Shown here piece by piece: positions 1-8,607 of a DNA stretch of 64,000 bases (position 1 is its first letter; the number at the start of each line of letters is the position of its first letter). The stretch is from Sphingobacteriales bacterium (GTDB taxonomy: Bacteria > Bacteroidota > Bacteroidia > Chitinophagales > LD1). The position numbers and the translations under genes were made by a program. Below the pieces are notes generated by a model, which saw nothing but the letters and a program-made list of their open reading frames with translations, was not told where the DNA came from and made no database searches. The stretch spans positions 186,001 through 250,000 of the forward strand of contig JADFDM010000003.1 of NCBI GenBank assembly GCA_018262795.1, written 5' to 3'.

Positions 1-1648
1 TAAAAGTATTTTGAACTCCGGGATCGTGCCGCTTTTTGTAATCGTTTATGAATAAGGCGACCTTGTTATCTATTTCCTCATTGTTAAGCCTATTTTGTGG
101 GGGGAGGGAAGGCTGCCCGGGCATTTCTTCGATGTGTATAGTTTGAGTCGGGAAGGCAAACTGCACACCGAGGCTTTCGGCCAATCGAAGAGTTTCGAGA
201 ATGATTTCATGCCTTGCCTTTAACTCTTCGGACCAACTGGGTACCTCAAAGAAAATATAGAACAGAATATTTAGTGAAGCGGGACTCATTTCGTTCATGT
301 GGATCTCATAATAATCTTTACGGGTTTTGGGATGATTGGCTACAATTTGTCGCAATCCATCCACATACTTATCTATCAGATTAGGCGGAGTACTGTACGT
401 GAGGTTAATGACCGATTTATATCTTCTGTAAACTCGCAGACCGAAATTATCCACTGATGTATTGGTGATTTCGCCATTGGGAACTGAAACCAAAGAATTG
501 GCAAAAGTGCGGATGCGAGTAGAGCGAAAGCCCACTTCTTCTACCGTGCCATCCACCCCGTTGGCTTGAATCCAGTCGCCAATCTGAAACGGTTTGTCGA
601 GAAAAATCATGAGTGAACCGAAGAGGTTTTTGATAGTGTCTTGTGCGGCTAATGCTAAAGCCAAACCCCCAATAGAAAGCCCTGCTAATAGGGCGGTTAT
701 GTTTACATCAAATACGGTCAGGATGATGATGCCTCCACAGATAATTACGAAAACCTTTAAAACTTTGGATACCAGCGGAACTAATTGATCATCTAAAATT
801 GTTTCGGTGGCCTCTGCCTTTTTCCAAAGGTAAATGCTGATTAAATCTACTAAATGATAGGCGGCAAGGGTTCCGTAAATGGGGGTGAGAATGTTGAGGA
901 TAAGCACCAAATACTTTGCCGTGGTAATGGGCAGTTGAAGTACCGGAACTAAGAACTGTAACAACACGGTCAATATCATCAAGCTGGCGGGATGAGATGC
1001 CTTTTGGATAACTATTCGCTGTTGTTTAGGAATTTTTGGGCTTCGAATTAACTGTTTGATGATCAGCCCGATGAGAAAGCTCAAAAATTGATGAAAGACA
1101 ATGGTGATGAGCGAAATAAGGAGGATGCCGGAATATTGCCAAACGTATAGCCCTAAAAAATGCTTCTGCCCAAACTTGCCAAATAGGTTCACCAGAATGT
1201 CGCTGCCGAAAGGGTACACTTCTTTATGCAATTTCGGAATAGCCTCTAATGTTTTGCGGGAGTAGAGCCATTTCCCGTTAATGAGTTCTACATAAATTTC
1301 AGGGTATTTTTGGAAAAGTATGTAGCGGTGTTTCCCCGAAGTGGAATCTACATAGTTGGGATTTTGAGGTAGCGTGCTTATGTCCACATAAAGCCCTTTG
1401 CCATCTAAAACCTGTTTGAGTTCCACCGCCAAATCTTTCGCCTCTTTTGGATCGGCATTGAGTGCTTGGGCGGCCTTTGCCTCATTGTAGGTATCGGGTT
1501 GCAAATAATATAAGTGCGTGTAAATGGTGCTGAGAGGGGTTTTTAATCCGAACTTGATACTATCGGGCAATGCGGTTTGGGCAGTAGCAAAAGACCCTAT
1601 AAATTGAACTATACAAAACAAAAGCAAACCACGAATCACACTCCTCAT
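1..1648 (-). CDS. MscS-family mechanosensitive channel (3' end outside window)
   Basis: Reads from an ATG at 1646-1648 to the window edge, 549 codons without a stop. An N-terminal signal-like hydrophobic segment is followed by about 200 residues of extracytoplasmic sequence. Several membrane spans follow, and then the MscS core: the pore-lining helix rich in Gly/Ala (GLSIGGLALALAAQDTIKN, around residues 320-340) and the beta domain with PFQIGDWI. MscS channels release solutes from the cytoplasm under osmotic down-shock, but large ones with extra N-terminal domains are functionally diverse. The family is clear from the pore helix and beta domain; the physiological role is inference. The C-terminus is missing because the window starts inside the gene. 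Confidence 0.9.
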   Translation of the reverse strand, partial: MRSVIRGLLLFCIVQFIGSFATAQTALPDSIKFGLKTPLSTIYTHLYYLQPDTYNEAKAAQALNADPKEAKDLAVELKQVLDGKGLYVDISTLPQNPNYVDSTSGKHRYILFQKYPEIYVELINGKWLYSRKTLEAIPKLHKEVYPFGSDILVNLFGKFGQKHFLGLYVWQYSGILLISLITIVFHQFLSFLIGLIIKQLIRSPKIPKQQRIVIQKASHPASLMILTVLLQFLVPVLQLPITTAKYLVLILNILTPIYGTLAAYHLVDLISIYLWKKAEATETILDDQLVPLVSKVLKVFVIICGGIIILTVFDVNITALLAGLSIGGLALALAAQDTIKNLFGSLMIFLDKPFQIGDWIQANGVDGTVEEVGFRSTRIRTFANSLVSVPNGEITNTSVDNFGLRVYRRYKSVINLTYSTPPNLIDKYVDGLRQIVANHPKTRKDYYEIHMNEMSPASLNILFYIFFEVPSWSEELKARHEIILETLRLAESLGVQFAFPTQTIHIEEMPGQPSLPPQNRLNNEEIDNKVALFINDYKKRHDPGVQNTF

Positions 1649-2132
1649 CTTTTAAAATTTAGCCCTAAAGTTAGGGCTTTAGATTTTAAGCCTAAATGAG
1701 TATGCTTGATTGGGGCGGGAGCAAGTGCCCAGTGGTGCGCAGGCAGACAAAATAAGTAAAGACTCGAGCGAGACGCTCGCGCCAGTTTCCGAAAGAGTAT
1801 AGCGCCTCTGAAACAGGTTCGGGGTGACATTTGCAACCGGCTAAACCACCGCAGGTTTCTTTGTGCTGTTTATATTTATGAAAAGAAACCCTGCGGAGAA
1901 AGACAATCCTATTTGTGCAGGAGATGGCTTCGTGCCTTGCCATAATGTTCCTGTTGCCGCTGTCGGATGCTGCTCGGCAAACAACAAGAAAACTACGCTG
2001 TTCCTCTATTTCCTCAAATACTACTCTGCATTTGGGATTGAAAGCACTATACTTTTCATTTCTGCAACAATTAACTCCCATGAATTCTCTGGCTTCTCGT
2101 TTCATGCACCCTTCCTATCGCCTCCCGACTAA
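1649..2132. other. Gene-poor stretch with palindromic repeat remnants
   Basis: About 480 bases between the mscS start and the yicC promoter. The open frames here have no recognisable protein and read through inverted repeats, so I do not call genes. There is a hairpin just upstream of mscS (AGCCCTAA / TTAGGGCT around 1670-1688), a short palindrome CGAGCG-aga-CGCTCG at 1765-1779, and a longer imperfect palindrome listed separately. This is probably an accumulation of interspersed repeats typical of Bacteroidota intergenic DNA. Confidence 0.5.
1849..1896. repeat. Imperfect palindrome, 14-bp arms
   Basis: The left arm CCGCAGGTTTCTTT (1849-1862) pairs with AAAGAAACCCTGCGG at the right (ending 1896) with a single bulged base, around an 18-nt loop. 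It is not followed by a T-run, so a terminator is unlikely. It is more like an interspersed palindromic repeat or an RNA hairpin. Confidence 0.5.
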
Positions 2133-2163
2133 TTTGCTTGTTATTTCTTCTCTCTTAACTTCG
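2133..2163 (+). promoter_or_regulatory. Bacteroidota-type promoter for yicC
   Basis: TTTG at 2133-2136 and TAACTTCG at 2156-2163 are separated by 19 bases. This matches the Bacteroidota primary-sigma pattern TTTG-N19-TAnnTTTG with one substitution. The -7 box ends four bases before the ATG, so the transcript would be leaderless or nearly so. Confidence 0.55.
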
Positions 2164-2167
2164 CAAC

Positions 2168-3049
2168 ATGCTAAAATCAATGACAGGCTTTGGGAAAGCC
2201 AGCGGGCAGGTAGGCGACAAAACTGTGAATGTGGAGGTAAAGTCATTGAACAGCAATAAAGGGCTCGACCTAAGCGTAAAGATTCCCGGCAAGTACCGCA
2301 CGTTGGAGTATGACCTTCGCAATGTGGCTGCCTCCATTCTTCAGCGCGGTAAGGTAGATATCTACATCACCATGGAACACAACACGGCCTCCGGTGAAGT
2401 TTCACTGAATAGAGATTTGGTAATCTCCTACTTTAATGAGTTTAAATCCATTGCCGATGAATTAGGGGTTTCTTCTGAAAGTCTGCTTCCTACCATTCTT
2501 AAAATGCCGGATGTGATTGGAGAATCACATGAAGAACCGGGGGAAGAGGAAAAGAAGAAAATTCACGAAGTATTCGGAAAGGCCATTGCCGATCTCGATA
2601 CTTTTCGCAACAATGAAGGTGCTTCGCAGGATGAGGAGTTACGACTGCGGATAAAACTTATTGAAGAGAATGCCGAAAAATTGAAAGTAGAAGATGCGCA
2701 AAGAGTAGCCGACATCAGCGCCCGCTTGAAAAATAACCTCGAAACTTTTATCCCAAAAGATAAGATAGATTTAAACCGCTTTGAACAAGAGGTGATATAC
2801 TATCTCGAAAAGTTGGATGTAACAGAAGAGTTGACCCGCTTAAAATCGCATTGCGACTATTTTGAATCGGTGATGAGCGATGTAAAGGAAGAGTTAAAAG
2901 GTCGGAAACTCAATTTCATTTCACAAGAAATGGGGCGCGAAATAAATACTATTGGATCCAAAGCCAATAACGCTCCCATGCAGAAATTAGTGGTGAATAT
3001 GAAAGATGAGTTAGAGAAAATTAAAGAGCAAACGAATAACATACTATAA
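2168..3049 (+). CDS. YicC/YloC family endoribonuclease
   Basis: 293 residues, the usual length of the family. The N-terminus starts with the hallmark MLKSMTGFGKA, and the C-terminal third matches the DUF1732 domain (E-IDLNRFEQEV, SHCDYFE, EMGREINTIGSK). E. coli YicC and B. subtilis YloC are reported to have endoribonuclease activity; the substrate here is unknown. The ATG is fixed by the conserved N-terminus and by the promoter box four bases upstream. Only three bases separate the stop from gmk, so the two are co-transcribed, an association seen in many bacteria (yicC/yloC-gmk). Confidence 0.93.
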   Translation: MLKSMTGFGKASGQVGDKTVNVEVKSLNSNKGLDLSVKIPGKYRTLEYDLRNVAASILQRGKVDIYITMEHNTASGEVSLNRDLVISYFNEFKSIADELGVSSESLLPTILKMPDVIGESHEEPGEEEKKKIHEVFGKAIADLDTFRNNEGASQDEELRLRIKLIEENAEKLKVEDAQRVADISARLKNNLETFIPKDKIDLNRFEQEVIYYLEKLDVTEELTRLKSHCDYFESVMSDVKEELKGRKLNFISQEMGREINTIGSKANNAPMQKLVVNMKDELEKIKEQTNNIL

Positions 3050-3052
3050 ACT

Positions 3053-3670
3053 ATGGCAGTCATCAAAGTTACCCGTGTACTCATACCTCCCAGAAAACTA
3101 ATAGTAATTACTGCGCCCAGTGGAGCCGGCAAATCGTCTATTGTCAAAAAACTATTACAGCAGCAGCCGGAGTTATCTTTTTCGATTTCATGCACCACCC
3201 GGGAGAAAAGACCTGGAGAAACCGATGGCGTGCATTATTATTTTATGACGGTAGAGGAGTTTAAAAAGAAAATTGCCGCGAATGAATTTGCAGAATATGA
3301 AGAAGTGTATCCGAACAGATTTTACGGCACCTTGAGAAGCGAGATGGAGAGAGTATGGAGAGAGCGAAAAGTAGTGCTCTTTGATATTGATGTGAAGGGA
3401 GCCGTTAATCTGAAGAAAGAATTCGGAGAAGATTGTCTCACTATATTTATTTCCCCTCCTTCTAAAGAGTCATTAATTAATCGCTTGAAGAATCGGGGCA
3501 CAGAAGACACAAAAAGTCTGAAAGAAAGAATTAAGCGATCGGAGCAAGAGTTGGAGTTTGCCGATAAATTTGATAAAATAGTGTTGAATAAGGATTTCGA
3601 TACTGCCTATATGCGAGTGAAGAACCTTGTGATCTCTTATTTAAAACCTAAAACCGAACACATACTTTGA
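3053..3670 (+). CDS. gmk: Guanylate kinase
   Basis: 205 residues. The P-loop APSGAGKSS lies at residues 21-29 and is followed by the GMP-binding SCTTREKRPGE segment, the lid, and RGTE/R-rich region. The enzyme phosphorylates GMP to GDP with ATP in the cytoplasm. About 14 residues precede the usual start of the fold; there is no later ATG that would give a complete P-loop strand, so the first ATG is kept. Second gene of the yicC-gmk-apaG run, with one base between its stop and the apaG ATG. Confidence 0.96.
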   Translation: MAVIKVTRVLIPPRKLIVITAPSGAGKSSIVKKLLQQQPELSFSISCTTREKRPGETDGVHYYFMTVEEFKKKIAANEFAEYEEVYPNRFYGTLRSEMERVWRERKVVLFDIDVKGAVNLKKEFGEDCLTIFISPPSKESLINRLKNRGTEDTKSLKERIKRSEQELEFADKFDKIVLNKDFDTAYMRVKNLVISYLKPKTEHIL

Positions 3671-3671
3671 T

Positions 3672-4058
3672 ATGGAAACACTCACCACTCAAGGAGTTGA
3701 AGTAAATGTAGAAACCTTCTATCAGCCGGAGTATTCACATCCGCAGGGGCAGGAATTTGTATTTGCCTACCATATTGGTATCAACAACCGCAATTCTTTT
3801 ACGATTCAGTTGCTTCGCAGGAAATGGATTATTACAGATTCAGAAAGAGGGGTAAGAGTGGTGGAGGGTGAAGGGGTCGTTGGTCGGCAGCCGGTGTTAT
3901 ATGCCGGAGATACTTATCAATATGTATCGGGTTGCAATTTAGCTACCCCAATCGGCAAGATGGAAGGAGTTTATGTTTTCCAAAATAAAGCCACCATGAA
4001 AGAGTTTGAGGTCAAAGTGCCTGTGTTTAAAATGGAAGCACCTCAAATTCTGAATTAA
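3672..4058 (+). CDS. apaG: ApaG (DUF525) domain protein
   Basis: 128 residues forming a single ApaG beta-sandwich, with the family signatures W-I-ITD-----VVEGEGVVG-QP and Y-SGC-L-TP-G-M-G-Y. ApaG proteins were linked to Co2+/Mg2+ phenotypes, but their molecular role is unsettled. The gene starts one base after gmk, so it is translated from the same message. A spaced, unrelated secreted-protein gene follows 57 bases later with its own candidate -7 box (TATATTTA at 4085-4092). Confidence 0.93.
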   Translation: METLTTQGVEVNVETFYQPEYSHPQGQEFVFAYHIGINNRNSFTIQLLRRKWIITDSERGVRVVEGEGVVGRQPVLYAGDTYQYVSGCNLATPIGKMEGVYVFQNKATMKEFEVKVPVFKMEAPQILN

Positions 4059-4115
4059 TTTCTGGGTTGTTTCTCTAAAACTAATATATTTATAGCCTTA
4101 AAAAAAAGCAATAAC

Positions 4116-4499
4116 ATGAAAAAAGCAATTATCGCCTTCAGTATGGTTTTAATAACCACATTCAATTTTGCCCAAAATAATTCTGCCGGTGCAAGCCGTG
4201 AAAAGGCAACAAAAACAATAGAGCAGGATGCCAAAGAAAAAATTGCCGGCTTGACGGAGAAGTTAGACTTAAATACCGATCAACAAGCAAAAGCTTCCGC
4301 CATTGTGATGGATTTCCTGAACGAGAAAGCTGCGTTGACTTCTTTAAAAGCATCCAATCCCACAGATTATAAAACTAAAATTACTGAAGTAGGTAAAAAA
4401 TACGTTGAGAAAGTGAAAACAGTTCTCACAGTTGATCAACAGAAGAAACTTGATACTTTAATTGCTGAAAGACAAGCAAAAAAAGCAGCGAGAAACTAA
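4116..4499 (+). CDS. Small secreted protein, Spy/LTxxQ-like
   Basis: 127 residues with a cleavable signal peptide (MKKAIIAFSMVLITTFNFAQ) and a highly charged, helical mature part. LTEKLDLNTDQQAKASAI and TVLTVDQQKKLDTL resemble the paired LTxxQ segments of Spy/CpxP periplasmic proteins. Members of that fold act as chaperones or stress sensors in the periplasm; the function here is inference from pattern only. It stands alone and ends in a strong terminator. Confidence 0.75.
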   Translation: MKKAIIAFSMVLITTFNFAQNNSAGASREKATKTIEQDAKEKIAGLTEKLDLNTDQQAKASAIVMDFLNEKAALTSLKASNPTDYKTKITEVGKKYVEKVKTVLTVDQQKKLDTLIAERQAKKAARN

Positions 4500-4517
4500 T
4501 TCCTCTCACACCCTATT

Positions 4518-4547
4518 AAAAAAGCCGCTCTTTGAAGCGGCTTTTTT
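4518..4547. terminator. Bidirectional rho-independent terminator
   Basis: The 12-bp stem AAAAAAGCCGCT / AGCGGCTTTTTT with a 6-nt loop has a T-run on both strands. It sits between the convergent genes at 4116-4499 and 4546-4935, whose stop lies at the edge of the stem. Confidence 0.9.
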
Positions 4548-4935
4548 AGTTTAAGAGTTCTCGGTTTCGGTAGTAGGGCATAAACACAAAACTCATAGCA
4601 TTCTCCTCTGCTACAAATACGCACATATAATCATCGGGATTTTTATAGCTCTCTACAAAGTTCTTCACGTTGTCCTGTTTAACCACTCCGTGGTTTACAA
4701 AATCCTCCAGGTGAGAAGCATTGAGGTTCCAACTGATATCAAAGTCGGCTCGGTTTACAATTGGCAGCCCAATATCCAAATCCATCTCCCCTCGCATAGC
4801 CACGAAAATCGGATATTTAGAAACGCCACCCTTTATCATTCCTTTGGAGATTTGTTTGATGTAATCACGGCAAATCTCTAAATCGCTATGAAGAGAGTTA
4901 TATAGTTCTTCATCAAGAGTCATAAGCTCAAACAT
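4546..4935 (-). CDS. Hypothetical protein, 129 residues
   Basis: I do not recognise this family. It has no signal peptide or membrane span and is acidic, with a regular alpha/beta-like composition (MTLDEELYNSLHSDLEICRDYI at the start; FVFMPYYRNRE at the end). It has normal codon use, an ATG start and a terminator directly downstream, so it looks like a real cytosolic protein. It lies 43 bases downstream of rlmD on the same strand and could be its second cistron. Confidence 0.75.
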   Translation of the reverse strand: MFELMTLDEELYNSLHSDLEICRDYIKQISKGMIKGGVSKYPIFVAMRGEMDLDIGLPIVNRADFDISWNLNASHLEDFVNHGVVKQDNVKNFVESYKNPDDYMCVFVAEENAMSFVFMPYYRNRELLN

Positions 4936-4978
4936 CTAAAAAAATCGCGAAAAAAATAAATGAAAAATCCGGACTGCG

Positions 4979-6427
4979 TTATTCTTCCTTCTTCAGTTGT
5001 AATCTCACCACGTTTTCTATATGTGTAGTATGCGGAAACATGTCCACAGGCTGTATTCTCGTCACCGTATATTTTTCAGAGAGTAATTGAAGGTCTCGCG
5101 CCTGCGTAGCGGCATTGCAACTCACATAAACAATAGCCGGTGCTTCTAAAGCCAATAGCGTTTTCACCACATCTTCGTGCATTCCGGCACGCGGTGGGTC
5201 TGTAATAACCACATCGGGTTTACCGTGAGTGGCCATGAATTCATCCTTCAAAATCATTCGTACATCGCCTGCATAAAACTCACAGTTTTGCACTTTATTC
5301 AATAGTGCATTTTCTTTTGCATCAATAATAGCCTCTTCAATTTGTTCTATGCCCACTACTTTTTTGCACTTATCAGAAACATATAAGCCGATGCTGCCTA
5401 CACCGGTATAGAGGTCGTACACTACATCAGCTTCGCGCAGTTGCGCAAAATCTTTTACTATGTCGTATAATACTTTTGCCTGAAGGGAATTGGTCTGAAA
5501 AAAACTCTTAGGGCCTATTTTGAAAGAATAATCTCCCAGCATTTCAGTGATGTAGCTTTTCCCATAAAAAACGGATACCGGCAAATCATATATAGTGTCA
5601 TTCCTTTTGGGGTTAATGACATATTGAAGTGCGGTGATTTCGGGAAATTTTTCTTGCACAAAACCAAGAAGTTGAAAAATCTTTTCTTCCTTCTTTTCAT
5701 AAAAACTAATTAGCACCAATATTTCCCCGGTAGAGGTGATTCGGATAAGCAAATTCCTGAGAAGCCCCTTTTGATTTTTCAGATCAAAAAATGTATAGCC
5801 GTTTTCGAGTGCAAATTCTTTGATGGCAATGCGTATTTGATTGGAAGGGTCGGGTTGTAGAAAACAGTGATCCACATCTACTACTCCGCTAAAACTTCCC
5901 GGCACGTGAAAGCCTACCCCGTTTCGATGTTCAAAGGCAATACCCGCTTGCACTTCTTCATCAGTTATCCATTTGCGATCGGTAAAGGCAAACTCTAATT
6001 TATTGCGATAGTAATAGTCGTTCTCACACCCAATCACATCGGGTATAGAATCAAAATCTACTTTACCTATTTTCCGAAAAGCATCTTCTACAATCTGCTT
6101 CTTAAAACTTAATTGCTCTTCGTACTTCACCTGTTGCCATTTACAACCTCCACATACCATAAAGTGAGAACAACGAGGTTGAGTTCTTAAGAAAGAGGCA
6201 CTTTGAATCTTATCAATGCGGCCTTCGGAATAACTCTTCTTGCTTCGGTGAATAGATATATCAATTACATCGCCCGGAACAGCGAAGTCTGTAAATATCA
6301 CTTTACCATCTAATCTCGAAATGCCTCTTCCATCGCTTGAAACTGTCTCTACTTTTACTCCTTCAATAATTTTCTTTTCCTTTTTCAACGCTACCACTTT
6401 AGCGGTAAAAATAGTTTTATCTGCCAC
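4979..6427 (-). CDS. rlmD: 23S rRNA (uracil-5-)-methyltransferase, RlmD/RumA type
   Basis: 482 residues. An N-terminal TRAM domain (about 10-75) is followed by the [4Fe-4S] cysteines in RCSHFMVCGGCKW, with a later fourth Cys. The SAM-binding YDLYTGVGSIGLY, then DPPRAGMH and YVSCNAAT with the catalytic Cys, complete the RlmD/RlmCD signature. It methylates a 23S rRNA uridine at C5. The start codon is GTG (6425-6427); no in-frame ATG lies near it. Whether it modifies one or two uridines cannot be told from the sequence. Confidence 0.94.
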   Translation of the reverse strand: MADKTIFTAKVVALKKEKKIIEGVKVETVSSDGRGISRLDGKVIFTDFAVPGDVIDISIHRSKKSYSEGRIDKIQSASFLRTQPRCSHFMVCGGCKWQQVKYEEQLSFKKQIVEDAFRKIGKVDFDSIPDVIGCENDYYYRNKLEFAFTDRKWITDEEVQAGIAFEHRNGVGFHVPGSFSGVVDVDHCFLQPDPSNQIRIAIKEFALENGYTFFDLKNQKGLLRNLLIRITSTGEILVLISFYEKKEEKIFQLLGFVQEKFPEITALQYVINPKRNDTIYDLPVSVFYGKSYITEMLGDYSFKIGPKSFFQTNSLQAKVLYDIVKDFAQLREADVVYDLYTGVGSIGLYVSDKCKKVVGIEQIEEAIIDAKENALLNKVQNCEFYAGDVRMILKDEFMATHGKPDVVITDPPRAGMHEDVVKTLLALEAPAIVYVSCNAATQARDLQLLSEKYTVTRIQPVDMFPHTTHIENVVRLQLKKEE

Positions 6428-6506
6428 GAGATGGCACTTCCTATCAACGGCTGAGGAAGCAAGTTTCCCGCTATGGAAGCCGCTTTGATACGTGTTAAAA
6501 AAGTTT

Positions 6507-6542
6507 AACTTCGCTCCGCTTTAAAAAGCGGTTTCAATATTT
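6507..6542 (+). promoter_or_regulatory. Promoter region for the chaperone operon
   Basis: AATATTTG at 6535-6542 matches the -7 consensus TAnnTTTG at 7 of 8 positions and ends 28 bases before the ATG. Just upstream is a small hairpin (CCGCTTT-aaa-AAGCGG) that could be regulatory or a terminator remnant. A TTG within the box could be misread as a start codon; the ATG at 6571 is the better start. Confidence 0.45.
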
Positions 6543-6570
6543 GCAGCCTTTTAAAACCAAGTTGCTTACT

Positions 6571-8544
6571 ATGTACAAATACTTCAGTATCCTTTTGCTT
6601 GCAATAATTGCCTATCCGACATTAGCTCAAAATGCTTCGGATGACCGGGTGCTGTTTACAGCCGGAAACGACAAAGTAACTGTTGGAGAGTTTGAGTATG
6701 TATATAACAAGAACAACATCAACAATCAAGCTGATTACAGCAAAAAGAGCTTAGAGGATTACCTCACACTTTACGAGAACTTCCGCCTAAAGGTAAAGGA
6801 AGCAGAGGCGATGAAGTTAGATACCATCAGCAGTTTAAAAAATGAACTGGAAGGCTACCGCAAGCAGTTGGCAAAATCTTTTTTAACCGATAGAGAAATT
6901 TCAGATAAACTGATTGAGGAAGCCTACGAACGATCGAAGACAGAAATCAATGCAAGTCATATTCTCGTGCGTTGCGATGAGAATGCCAACCCTGCTGATA
7001 CGATGGCGGCTTTTAAAAAGATAATGGCCTTGCGCAAGCGAATTGAAAAAGGCGAAAGTTTTGACAAGGTTGCGAGAGAGAGTTCAGAAGATCCTTCGGC
7101 TAAAACCAATTCTGGAAATATTGGATGGTTCACAGTTTTCGGAACCATTTATCCATTTGAGAGTGCAGCGTATTCATTGAAGCCCGGAGAGTTGAGTATG
7201 CCGGTGCGCACCATCTTCGGATACCACTTGGTAAGAGTCAACGAAACCCGCCCCGCTCGCGGTCAAATTCATGTAGCGCACTTGCTAATTCGCTTTCCTG
7301 ATGGAGCTACTCCTGCTCAAAAGGATTCTGTAAAGAAAAGAGTGGATTCAGTATATGCGCTGATTACTTCAGGCAAAATAGATTTTAAAACGGCCGTAAA
7401 AGAGTTCTCGGATGATAAAGCCTCCAGGGTAAAAGATGGAGAGTTGCAATGGTTTGGTTCGGGAGCTCCCATTCGTATGGTTCCTGAATTTGAAGATGCC
7501 GCCTTCTCCCTCACAAAGCCCGGAGAAATGACCAAGCCGGTGATGACACAGTTTGGCTGGCACATTATCAAATTAATTGAGCGCAAAGGCATTCAACCAT
7601 TTACCGAAGAAAAAGCGGATCTGAAAAAGAGAGTTGAAAGAGATACGCGGTCACAGGTAGCCAAGAACAAATTGATTGATCGCATCAAGCGAGAAAATAA
7701 CTTTACCGAATTTCCTGGCATCCGGAGTGATTTTAATGTAAAGGTGGACTCTTCTATTTTTAGAGGAAACTGGAAGGCCGATAGTTCACTTCTAACAAAC
7801 AAAGTGCTGTTTACATTGGCCGGAAAAAATTATACACAGAGCGATTATGCCGCCTACATCGAGAAAAATTCGAAGCGCAGAAGTGACAAAGCCTTAGATG
7901 CGTTGCTGAACGAATACTACGATGAGTTTGTAAATGCGAGTTGCTTGGAATATGAGGAAAGCATGCTCGAAGTAAAAAAGCCGGAGTTCAAAAGTTTGAT
8001 GAAGGAATACCATGATGGCATCCTGCTTTTTGAATTGATGGATCGCATGGTGTGGACCAAAGCCGTAAAAGACACCTTGGGCTTGGAGGAATTCCGCAAA
8101 AAAAATGAGAATAAATACATGTGGGGCAATCGGGCGGATGTAGCCATTTTTAATTGCAACGACAGTAAAATTTGCGATGCCGCTCACAAACTGGCTGAAA
8201 AGAAAAAAGATGTGGAGACGATTAAAGATAAACTGAACAAGAACGAAAAAGAGGAACACGTTTCAACCATTGAAGGCAAGTACGAAAAGGGACAGTATGA
8301 TGTGGTAGATAAAGTGGATTGGAAAGCTGGAGTAAGCCCCGTAGAAAAGTTGAACGACAGCACTTACCGGTTTGTTTGGGTAAAACAGATTGTAGGGCCG
8401 GAACCTAAGAGTTTGAAAGAAGCCAAAGGATATATCGTTTCAGACTATCAGGAATATTTGGAAAAAACTTGGTTGGAACAACTGCGGAAAAAGTATCCAA
8501 TTAAAGTAAACGAAAGCGTATTTGAATCATTGATAAAAAAATAA
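6571..8544 (+). CDS. Periplasmic peptidyl-prolyl isomerase with two parvulin domains
   Basis: 657 residues from the ATG at 6571, which begins a clean signal peptide (MYKYFSILLLAIIAYPTLAQ). A SurA-like N-terminal helical region is followed by two PpiC/parvulin domains (about 125-230 and 235-345; ASHILVR and VAHLLIR starts, both ending FGYHLV / FGWHIIK). A long C-terminal helical chaperone region follows. It would fold outer-membrane proteins in the periplasm. First gene of an operon with two more proteins of this class. Confidence 0.9.
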   Translation: MYKYFSILLLAIIAYPTLAQNASDDRVLFTAGNDKVTVGEFEYVYNKNNINNQADYSKKSLEDYLTLYENFRLKVKEAEAMKLDTISSLKNELEGYRKQLAKSFLTDREISDKLIEEAYERSKTEINASHILVRCDENANPADTMAAFKKIMALRKRIEKGESFDKVARESSEDPSAKTNSGNIGWFTVFGTIYPFESAAYSLKPGELSMPVRTIFGYHLVRVNETRPARGQIHVAHLLIRFPDGATPAQKDSVKKRVDSVYALITSGKIDFKTAVKEFSDDKASRVKDGELQWFGSGAPIRMVPEFEDAAFSLTKPGEMTKPVMTQFGWHIIKLIERKGIQPFTEEKADLKKRVERDTRSQVAKNKLIDRIKRENNFTEFPGIRSDFNVKVDSSIFRGNWKADSSLLTNKVLFTLAGKNYTQSDYAAYIEKNSKRRSDKALDALLNEYYDEFVNASCLEYEESMLEVKKPEFKSLMKEYHDGILLFELMDRMVWTKAVKDTLGLEEFRKKNENKYMWGNRADVAIFNCNDSKICDAAHKLAEKKKDVETIKDKLNKNEKEEHVSTIEGKYEKGQYDVVDKVDWKAGVSPVEKLNDSTYRFVWVKQIVGPEPKSLKEAKGYIVSDYQEYLEKTWLEQLRKKYPIKVNESVFESLIKK

Positions 8545-8572
8545 ATACTGACAATTTATTTTCATGAGCGAA

Positions 8573-8600
8573 GTGCAATGTATATTGCACTTTCGTTTTT
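8573..8600 (+). terminator. Hairpin with T-rich tail between chaperone genes
   Basis: GTGCAAT-gtat-ATTGCAC (8573-8590) is a perfect 7-bp stem followed by TTTCGTTTTT. It is a weak or attenuating terminator. The hairpin overlaps an upstream in-frame ATG at 8578, which argues for the downstream ATG at 8608 as the true start of the next gene. Confidence 0.5.
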
Positions 8601-8607
8601 TAAACCC

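Noticed and set aside
1692-2132. Overlapping frames on both strands upstream of yicC
   Set aside because: They read through palindromes and have no recognisable domain; interpreted as interspersed repeat DNA.
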